Positions 49,201 through 57,635 of a stretch of 57,635 nucleotides of DNA are shown here, one piece after another (position 1 is the stretch's first letter; each line of letters starts with the position of its first letter). Made by a program: the position numbers and the translations under genes. The notes under the pieces were generated by a model. That model was not told the origin of the DNA. It saw only the letters and a program-made list of their open reading frames with translations, and made no database searches. Source of the stretch: Phoronis australis (Eukaryota > Phoronida > Phoronidae); NCBI GenBank assembly GCA_002633005.1, contig NMRA01000079.1:680859-738493 (forward strand), in the 5' to 3' direction.

Positions 49201-49444
49201 GTTATTTTTGGCAAATACTCATTTCATTTTTAAACGTGCAATTTAATGAATATTAGTTTTTCATTGATTTGCTGTGTGATGTCATCAGGTCTACACAATA
49301 TGCCAAAAGTTACAGAAAACAACTCCGAAGTTCTGTTGACAGGTTTTGAATGTTCTCATGAAGATCAATAGACTTTTCTGGCTACGATATTTTTGCCTTT
49401 CTCTGTTCAGTACAGACCCACATAACATTACGCCAATGTATGTA
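46207..49444 (+). repeat. Segmental duplication, copy 2, starting at an assembly N
   Basis: The single undetermined base of the window is at 46207, and homology to copy 1 begins with the next bases. The copy ends at the same CAATGTATGTA as copy 1. The coincidence of the N with the duplication boundary suggests an assembly join. Confidence 0.9.
46381..47039. mobile_element. 659-base insertion in duplication copy 2, with 6-bp TSD
   Basis: CCAAGG is present once in copy 1 (at the empty site, followed by CCTTG) and flanks the insertion on both sides in copy 2 (46375-46380 and 47040-47045). The ends are weak inverted repeats: AGGCACAG on the left, GTGGCACTG read from the right. No transposase is present, so it is a non-autonomous DNA element of unknown family. 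Confidence 0.7.
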
Positions 49445-49945
49445 CGCTCAGAAGTGTTCCAAAATTATTAGAAAATGCATTTAAAATGTCTTGCTACCTG
49501 TTACCAAATGTTTGGTTCACTATGGGAATTTTGGAAAAAGAAATTGAATTATTCCAGTTAATGCAAGGGCGTATCTTGCTTAAACGTTGAATGGGGTTAA
49601 AAAACTGTAAATGCGCTCAAAAGTATTCTAAATGTAATAAAAAAAGCATTTAAAATGTATTGCAACCAGTCAGAGAATGGTTGGTTCACCACGTGAGTTT
49701 TTGTGAAGCAGAAATTGAGTTATTCCAAGTTGAAGCGAGCTACGCCCTTGCTTAAACGTTTGGTTCAGATCGCGAATTTTTAGAGAAGAAATTGAATTAT
49801 TCCGAGTTTAAGCAACCAGTGTGGCTTGCTTAAACTCGGAACTGCGATTCGGAATGCGCTCAGAAGTGCTCGAAAGGTAATAGAAAAAAAAAACATTTAA
49901 AAAGTATTGCAGCCAGTTAGAGAATGTTTAATTCACCCCTTGATC
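49445..49945 (+). repeat. Degenerate tandem repeat, three units of ~170-240 bases
   Basis: Units begin near 49445, 49613 and 49857 with GCTCAGAAGTGTTC-like words. They share CATTTAAAATGT-TTGC, GAGAATG-TTGGTTCAC and GAAATTGAATTATTCC blocks. Indels are frequent. Confidence 0.65.
49801..49840. repeat. Perfect 15-bp inverted repeat
   Basis: Arms TCCGAGTTTAAGCAA and TTGCTTAAACTCGGA with a 10-base loop. Related TTCCAAGTT-AAGC words recur at 44971-45020, 48645-48690 and 50230-50335. Confidence 0.85.
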
Positions 49946-50389
49946 TAACGTCAACCAGGCACTAATCACAAACATTCAGCTTTATTTTTATATTAGAATA
50001 GGCAGCAACACAGAAATAATACGACTCAAATGACCACCGTAGCCGCCCTGGGGCTATGACCTTGAATGCCCGGTGCATTACTGAGGGCCATGTAATCACA
50101 ATACAGTCCTTAACTGATTTTTTATTCCAGTCTCTTCGTACTAACCAATGTTCATGACCAGGCCACGGAAGCTTCATTTCAGTTCAGTAACGATTTCAGC
50201 CCAAGCGCCTTGCTCTGTGCCAGGCAGCCGCTTAATTCCAAGTTCACGTAAGATTCCAAGTTAACGTTGGGGGTTTGGCAGTTTGCTTAATCTCAAGATC
50301 ACTTGATTGATCTTCGAATTCCAAGTTGACGAAGCACTCACTTCCGCTTATTCTTGACATTAAGGATTTCAAGTTGAAGTACAACACCT

Positions 50390-50815
50390 GCCTCCCGTTC
50401 AGTAACGCTAGGACCTCGCTATAAAGCAAGACTTCGCGAGATTACGTGAGATATTGCCGGGCATTTCAAATGAGAACACGTGACTTTGACTAGGTTTTAG
50501 CTAGGTCCTAGCGTAGGTCCTAGCGTCTACTGAACGCACGCCTGATTCTTCCCGAGATCGGACGGGTAGCGACATCTATTAGTTGTTGTTGACACACATC
50601 ACAAGCCAAGAAGAAAATGACGTCTGCTGTCAGTTGCAGTTGACCCGCCTCCCGTTCAGTAACCCTAGGGCCTCGCTAAAAAGCAAGACTTTGCGAGATT
50701 ACGTGAGATATTGCCGTGTATTTTAAATGAGATCACGTGACTGTAGTTAGATTTTAGCTAGGTCCTAGCGTAGGTACTAGCATGACTGAATGCACGCCCG
50801 ATTAATCTGAGGTAA
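50390..50815 (+). repeat. Tandem duplication, ~257-base unit
   Basis: GCCTCCCGTTCAGTAAC...ACTGAACGCACGCC from 50390 recurs from 50647. Shared blocks include AAGCAAGACTT, GAGATTACGTGAGATATTGC and CACGTGACT. An inverted fragment lies at 33421-33480. Confidence 0.8.
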
Positions 50816-51602
50816 ATTGAAGGCGGGTGATGGAGCATTTCCCAAATTTTAGGTCTAAATCTAATCTCGCAAAAGCATGGTCCATCGCTTAATAGGATTA
50901 GCTTCTTATTGCCAAAACGACCTGTCTATGAATCAGAGGCAGTTTTCTCAAATATATAAGCATGTACTCTAATAAATCAGAAAGGTTACCAGCTAGGGCC
51001 CGGGGTCAAATCGTTATACTAGAAATTGTTTTTGGATTTTCTGCTTTACTTTTGTTCCAATTGAAGTTAAAGACAAGTGTTAAATACTCGAGTACACGGT
51101 AGTTTACGTAAAACTATTTTGCCCTTGTCTGGCTGAAATTCCGAGTCTTTCGAGCTTTTACTAGAGTTCCTAGCGCGCCGGACTCGAATCTGGGGTCATC
51201 AAGTGCGAGATTCGACCAAAAAGTCATACACTGCATATACCCTAATGTACTCGAGCACAGAATACAAGATACGTATCTTAAATACCCACGAAAGTAGAAT
51301 GGAAGATGGCATACATAATTTCGAGTTTGATTTCGATTAAAAAAATCCCGGTTTCCGATAGAACACTGAACTGTAGCACTGGATGGGCCAACTTCGATCT
51401 TGTGCTGTTGAGGTTGCGCCTCCCATACGTGTCATTTATTTGCATTCGTTTGTGCCGATGTTGATTAACTAACTTTTCGCAACTCCTCCGTTTTATCAAC
51501 TGAATCGCGTAAGAGTCACATCATTACAAAATCCATCACCAGTTCTTGATAACGCCTCAGGGAAGCAAACGACAAATAATTTAATACAAAAATAATTATT
51601 TC

Positions 51603-51826
51603 GAGTGTATGAAAGTCCTACCCCTTCCCTCTTCCATCCCACTTTTATAATAATCTCTGCTAATTATTATGAGTTATTTTCCAGATATTTATTTGTTCTA
51701 TATGTATGACGTATTGTTCTTCAATATGTCTTAAAGATATGTAACTGGTGACATCCAAGCCCAGCCGTATCTTCTAATTACTAATGATATGCTTTCTGGG
51801 TAAATGAACGCATTAAAATAATAATA
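51603..51826 (+). mobile_element. Short 3' fragment of the same LINE family as 35510-36193
   Basis: Matches the 3' UTR of the first copy (GTGTATGAAAGTCCT, CCAGCCGTATCT, TAATGATATGCTTT, GGGTAAATGAACGCATTA) and ends in an A/T-rich tail. It is heavily 5'-truncated; a target-site duplication is not clear. Confidence 0.75.
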
Positions 51827-52407
51827 GTTGTTTCGCATACCTGACACCCTAAAGATAATTTTTAACTTCACAACCCGAGAGTGTTACCTAAATGCGAGAA
51901 ATGACATCGTGCAATTATAATAACCGGAACACGAAAATGGAAATGAACCACAGAGGTCATGGAAATGGCCGATTAAACCAGCAGGGAAACAATTTCAATG
52001 CTACAAAACATTTCTACCTATCAAGACAAATATTTCAGAATGTTGTTGTGAAGGATTTAGTCAGGCATTCTTCCAAAATTATGCATCTTTATGTATTAAA
52101 TAAAAGCCTTTGGTTTCGTATAATACCGTTCCTCAGTAAAAAATCAGGAAGCGGTGACATTTACAAAAATTGTTCATAAACTTGGAGATAACATTTTTCC
52201 GACAAATAAAAGCGAGCAAACATCTAAAGTGTGGTCTTGAAGTGTACTTATGCAGGTTGCAGTGAAAGGCTTTCCATTGTAGAAAGCAAAATATTAGTGA
52301 TCTTAATACATGTGGTGTGCGTGACCCTAAATAAGAGAAATCGGAGAACATTTTTGCGATTGTTATGTTACCAAAGAAATGGAAATAACAAACTTTTTAT
52401 GACACAG

Positions 52408-52540
52408 TGACATTGTTGTTTTGGACAGCTGTTGCGTAATCGCCAACATTCGAGAATGAAGAAACGGGACAACAGAGTTGAAAAGCGAAATTTCCTGATA
52501 AAAAGCGGGACATCGCAATGCAAACTTTCGGGGTCGCACG
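52408..52540 (-). repeat. Dispersed repeat D5, copy 3 (inverted)
   Basis: In reverse complement it carries the CCCGCTTTTT, TCAACTCTGTTGTCCCG and TTCTCGAATGTTG blocks of 34560-34935. Confidence 0.6.
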
Positions 52541-55500
52541 CTCTAATAATAGAATACACTTGTCACGTTTGGGTGTTAGCATCCAGGACTTGAGTTCGAT
52601 GGATAGAAGGAAACAACATATTGAACCATTGCATGTAAACTCAGCAAAAAGCTTAAGGCAGAAACAGGAAACCATTTTGAGTTAAATGAAGGTTGTTAAG
52701 TTGCAAGGATTTCTTCAAAGCCAAATTTTACCGTATGAAATTTTAGGAGATAAAGTTCCCGAAGGCAAAAAATGAGAAATCCATGGGAGACGGGACTGTG
52801 GTGGAACGGGGTGATTTTCAGAAATTGCTCCTGTCGATGTGAATTCTAGTTCATTTTCATAGTGGCAGACTGGGTCAAACTTGCACTCCGAAATTGAAAA
52901 AAATCTACAGTTATTGAGCGCGTGGCTCATGTACGTGTACAATGTACAATGTACACGGGCATCAAGAATCACACCCCACACGGCCTGATCGATATGTGCT
53001 AGTTCATTCCCTAAGCACAACTTCCACCACCAAGGATAAGAAACCCAGTGTCGGTGACTTCAACCAGTCCTTCCTCTGTCACCTGCTATTGCATTATCGG
53101 CGTGTACACTTAAGTGATAAATGCAGAATTCAGTTAAAACTCACATTCTCTGAATCACAGATTGGATATTGATCTTCTTAGTGGGAATTTTTCATGAAAA
53201 GAAAGTAACCTACTTTGACACCCTCGCCGGCCGGGTCGAGATATGGAAAATCGACCGGGTTGGGTACCTTGAAATATGCCGCCATTGATCAGAGACATCA
53301 GTCTGTTTCAGTTAATTTCATCGCCTCAGGCTGCTGATGTTTTCGTTCTCTAAACAACCAGAGTCATCTTAAACACACAAGGGCGATAGTAGTATTTTTG
53401 AAATGTACACGTGATTATGTTTTTGAATTTTGAAAATCAGACAAGAAATGTGACTTCTACAACCTAAAACGTTTGTATGGTGTTGCCATATTATGTTCCT
53501 CATTCACTCTGCGAGGTATGCATCATAAATGGTCCAATTACCGAACCACCAGGCAGCAGTTGGATTTTGAGGTAAGCCATGTGATCATCGTACAGTTCTT
53601 GACATGTTCCCTTCATTTCGCATCTTACCTACATGTAAGTCACTCTCGCCTAATTACGGGACTTTGCAAGTGGTTTTCAAATTTTGTTCTGAACTTGTGA
53701 AGGTTGCCAAGGGTTACACAGCATGACATGGATGTTGTTTTAGAGAACTGGAAGGGAGTCTTTTTAATACCTGTTGCATTGATAGGCCAAAACCGTGTTT
53801 GGTACCCCTTCAACAACGCTTTCCTAATACATGAAAAGTGATCTTAAAAAAAGTACTCTTGAAAATCTTTTGCTGAAACAGATCTGTACTTTGACCGTTA
53901 CATTGGAATCGTAAAGAAACTTTCGTGTTTTCGATGACTGTCAAATCAACTGCTTTTTTCCATACGAGCCACATTTTGCACAGCATGTCTTGATGCTGTT
54001 GAACTTCACTGGAACATGTTCTGTGTCGGTTTTCTCGTCCAGTTTGAAATTCCACTACTTCCATTCGAGAATGCTGTGTTGAGAGCGAGGAACTTAGGTG
54101 AGCAACGGGGTAATTCCATCACTAGGGTGTCGTCTGTATGAGAGGACCCAGTATGATCGGGTATACCCTATGGATACTACTTTAAAAGAATGTCAGTTGG
54201 GGCCGCCGCCCTGAGCCAACGTTAAGACTTGAGAAACACTAAACAGCGGTAATTTCAAAAAACGGGAAATGCTATCATCAGGGTCCATCTCTGTCAGTTA
54301 AAATTTAAGGGATTTCCAATCTCAAAAAATATGCAAATAAAACGATTTTAGATCACTCCACTCTTCCCTATCATACAGGCGATGTCTCTGGAGAAATAAT
54401 TTTTCACTGCCATAACAAGGGTTTTTGTTGACCCAGATCAATGATAACGTCAAAATCAGTCACTCGAGGTGTGGCCTGCCCCTAAATTGTCGGAGGTGAA
54501 ACCGTGACTCACCAGGCACCGCTAGTGAATAGTGACCTCTCGGCCAAGTGTTGGTCGCGCCCAGTGCGCGCTATCACTGGTTTTGTCCTTTGAATGAAAA
54601 ATAAAAATATACAGAATTGACGGTCCACGTACTTTACCTGTAATCCGTGGTGCCAAGAAAGCTCATTGGTGGTATGAATCATGCGTTAGACCCATCGAGT
54701 CCTGTACAAACCCCAACCTTACAATACATGCCTGAAACAAGTTCATTGTTTCCCCAGCGGAAATTCGTTTACGGCTACATGTACAACGTGTGCTCTTCCG
54801 CTACTCGTTCTCGGACTAGAGATCATACGGCCGCCGCTCAAACATGCCACTCACTACGCAACGGGCGGATGAGGCTTGCAGTTGCCTATTCAACATGTTC
54901 AACTCAACTTCACGTGTAGAACAACACACGGTTAAACAACTTGAACTGAAAACAAAACTTTTCAAATAGCATTTTAGATTTATTATAGACTTGAATTTAA
55001 TAATTATTACAGTTACAATGGCATGCACATGAACAGACAGACACTCGCAGAAGATATACGTAAGTAATTGCAGCACGTCTAAAAATTCAATAACGACAAT
55101 CGCATTTTTGAGTTGCAGCAAAACGACAGTATTCGAGAATTTGTTCTAGTTTGGCACTTGACTTGATAGTCACCTAACGACTTAAAATGGCGCGCACTAG
55201 CGTCGTCCAGAAAGCCCCGACTGAGTTAAAAATATGAAACGGCTGGGAGTGCCCTCTTGTGCTGACTGCACGATTTCTTTACCCACCACAGCTGAGCGTT
55301 TTACTGCAGGCTCAGAAGCTAGCGTATTGCCGTTTTTGTTCATACTCACCAAAAGAATAAACCGTAATATAAAACACGCATTTTTGGCAACACACATAGC
55401 ACTAGTCAACAACAAAATGTTACAGAATTAAGTACACACTGCATCGAACTATTCCAGATGCAGCAAAAAAGTGAAAACACGAGGTCACCATTTTATTAAA

Positions 55501-57483
55501 GGTCGTACGCCCAGTCGTAGCAATCGTAAGACAGTCTTGTTAACAGTTTACAGACATGCAGTCCATTCAAGTGGTCACGATGGTGGCTGTTCAAGGCGGA
55601 TACGGTATACCTTGGATCTACGTCAGTTGTAATTTCGTTTAAAAAAGCGATGCGTTAGCAGTCACGTGCCTAAGACCGTCTCAGCTACGTACAGGCGTAC
55701 GACCTTCGATAAATCGAGCCCCAAACTTGTGGATACTGCTTAGTCGTGCAGTGGCACTGGAAAATCCTGTGGCCAGATCCCTAAAGCCAATTGTAAGAAC
55801 AAATCCTGCAATACACAAACGAGGAGATCAAACTTCAGATTATATGCCGCCAATTCGACTGGCCAGAATTACACAATTTCGCAAATGCGGAAACGCCTAT
55901 ACATCCCTTTTTGGGGGATCCGGCCACTGGATTTAGCGAAGGTGCACCGGATGACTAGACACACTGTTACCGAGTTCCGGCTAAACAGCCGTTTTCCGAT
56001 TCCGCAAGAGAACTCCACTGACAACACGTCGTTAACAATCGATGCGGTGGCCCTATCCATTATCAAGTGAAAAGATAATCATGTATAGCAAAACAAACAT
56101 ACAAAAATAAACAAAAAGTCAACAAAACAACTTAAATAGATTGTATAAACGAAGCTACAACATAGACAAAATGATTATCCAACTCGCCAAAGCGTGCCTC
56201 CAGTCACCCTTCCCGTGTAATTCTCGTGTAAACTGTCTTACGAAGTCACTTCCACAGCCACTAAAGCAACACACACCGACATCTGTGAACACCACAGCTA
56301 TGATTAATGTTTAAGGTGGAACATTTTGTTTAGGTACTTTCAGTCAGCGTAGGAGTGGCAACGAATGGAATTTATTGCCACCTCACTAACTCGGGTCTAT
56401 AACAATTTCTGTGCGACCTAATTGGCGCTGTGTGGGACTCTAAAATCCATAGCGACTCAAACTGATCAAATACCGCCACACAAATTACACTAACAACCAC
56501 ATAATTATCTCACCAACAGTGAACGTCCACGAATGAGCGTCATGTGTTTGGTCTCAAACGCCTCTTCAACTCGTCGACACCAGCAGATACTGAATACGAG
56601 ACATCCAAGTACTTTTCAAAAGCTCTTTGTTTATCTTTCTTTGAGCTCCGTATCTCCCTACTTCACTATACGTCAAGTCAGCACACGATTGTTCCTGCTG
56701 GTAGCTACCATAAATAATTGTCTAAGCTAATAATATTGCACGCACACATAGACAGACATTGAGCAGGGGCCCGTTCTCCAACACAAGATACTCGCGAGGA
56801 AGCCAGTTTGATCACATGCTTCGCTTGCTATGCATAGCGACATCTCGCTCAGATTTGCGTGATCTAGCATTACGGAACGCAGCCCAAATACTACACACTA
56901 AATGTACAGCAGACTGGTGTCGGGAGCAGTAGCGCAACTAGGGGATTATCTGCGCATCTCAATTTCACGAAGCTTAAACGCCTCAATACAAAACAGCATG
57001 AACGGGAATCCTTATTCCGAGCACATCTTGCACACAGACTGTGGGACACAATCCAAACAGACACACAGACTCTGGCGTCCTTGGAGCCAAACGACAGTAT
57101 ATGCCGAGATGTTATAGGACTCTGACTGAAGCTTCGCAGCTTAACTTCCAGATAAAAATATGCCTAGAGACAAAACATACACAGCGGGCGTAAATCTAAA
57201 ATTATTGCAAGCAAACGCTTAAAAAGCTAGTGGGCTTTGAAGGATGTCACGTCCACCACCTACGTGATTAGGCAGACACATATCTCAAAATGCCGTGATC
57301 ACCAAAACTAAACCTTCATCACATTAGGATATTACGCACGCAACTGCACTCATAAATCAATGCCATCATCCGACTCACGAAGCGAATGCTGCCAATATTC
57401 TTCCCTGAAGAACATAAATATTAGCCTGGCACTTTACAACAACGAAATTCTCATGACTTTTGAAAGCACAAAGAGAATTTAGC
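52541..57483. other. Gene-free stretch
   Basis: No convincing coding sequence, RNA gene or repeat was recognised in nearly 5 kb. Frames are short, with no domain pattern. There is a short palindromic run around 52930-52955 (GTACATTGTAC-type). Confidence 0.4.
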
Positions 57484-57635
57484 TTAGAACTCTAAGCGGT
57501 AAGCAGAACAGCTGGTTTCGTGATCTTGAAGCTGAATCGTGCATCGGCTGGCGGATGGCGCTACGTCAATCTTAAGCTCGGACAGTCGGTCGCGGTGAAG
57601 ACCCATCCAATGGCGCAAAGTGTCCGTGTCGTACG
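57484..57635 (-). CDS. Possible last coding exon at the right edge
   Basis: From the right edge to a TAA at 57486-57484 the minus strand is open for 49 codons. This stretch is clearly GC-richer than its surroundings. The predicted product includes TLRHWMGLHRDRLSEL, a well-mixed charged/hydrophobic pattern, and ends in YRLEF. No acceptor is visible because the exon runs out of the window. The plus strand is also open here, so strand is not certain. Function unknown. Confidence 0.3.
   Translation of the reverse strand, partial: YDTDTLRHWMGLHRDRLSELKIDVAPSASRCTIQLQDHETSCSAYRLEF

Noticed and set aside
1-57635. CRISPR arrays, bacterial operons or phage genes
   Set aside because: No regularly spaced repeats of the right size; split genes, LINEs and poly(A) signals show animal DNA.

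Overview
The window is animal nuclear DNA, most likely from a marine invertebrate. Reasons: genes are split into short exons by GT-AG introns with conserved phases; there are AATAAA poly(A) signals, 5'-truncated poly(A)-tailed LINE copies, many MITE-like elements, a long (GAT)n microsatellite and many TACATGTA words; base composition is AT-leaning. The three dehydrogenase genes and the mixture of repeats would fit an echinoderm, hemichordate, lancelet or mollusc. The sequence alone does not decide which. There are no operons, Shine-Dalgarno sites or CRISPR arrays.

Layout. Positions 1-191 (minus) hold the first coding exon of a gene that runs off the left edge. Positions 1.5-18.4 kb hold a direct tandem array of three five-exon short-chain dehydrogenase/reductase (SDR) genes, here called A (1595-5162), B (6472-11211) and C (13679-18418). 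Intron positions and phases are the same in all three. A and B are the younger pair, since their introns, 3' UTRs and a promoter/5'UTR block also align. C is the outgroup. All three keep the Gly-rich motif and the Asn-Ser-Tyr-Lys tetrad but have lost the usual NNAG motif. B has also lost 11 codons at the start of its last exon.

From 18.4 to 29 kb there is no convincing gene. The region holds a minus-strand promoter-like segment with a TATA box and a cluster of heat-shock elements (19.37-19.59 kb), three copies of a 1.2-1.3 kb nested repeat with hairpin ends, and several MITEs. A single-exon gene of 494 codons lies at 29363-30847 (minus). Its C-terminus carries two CCCH fingers, each followed by a CCHC knuckle, behind a region that may be a divergent ADP-ribosyltransferase-like fold. 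It is the most novel-looking gene in the window. Its upstream repeat is shared with 505-955 and is split by a ~1.2 kb insertion.

From 32.5 kb to the right edge the window is repeat-rich and gene-poor. It contains two truncated LINE copies (one with a 13-bp target-site duplication), three MITE copies, several dispersed repeat pairs, and a 2.58 kb segmental duplication (43.2-45.8 kb and 46.2-49.4 kb). The second copy of that duplication starts exactly at the only N in the window and carries a 659-bp insertion with a 6-bp target-site duplication. The last 150 bases are GC-richer and stay open to the edge, possibly a terminal coding exon.

The SDR genes probably form one functional family of cytosolic NAD(H)-dependent oxidoreductases with unknown substrate. 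Nothing links them functionally to the 494-codon gene.
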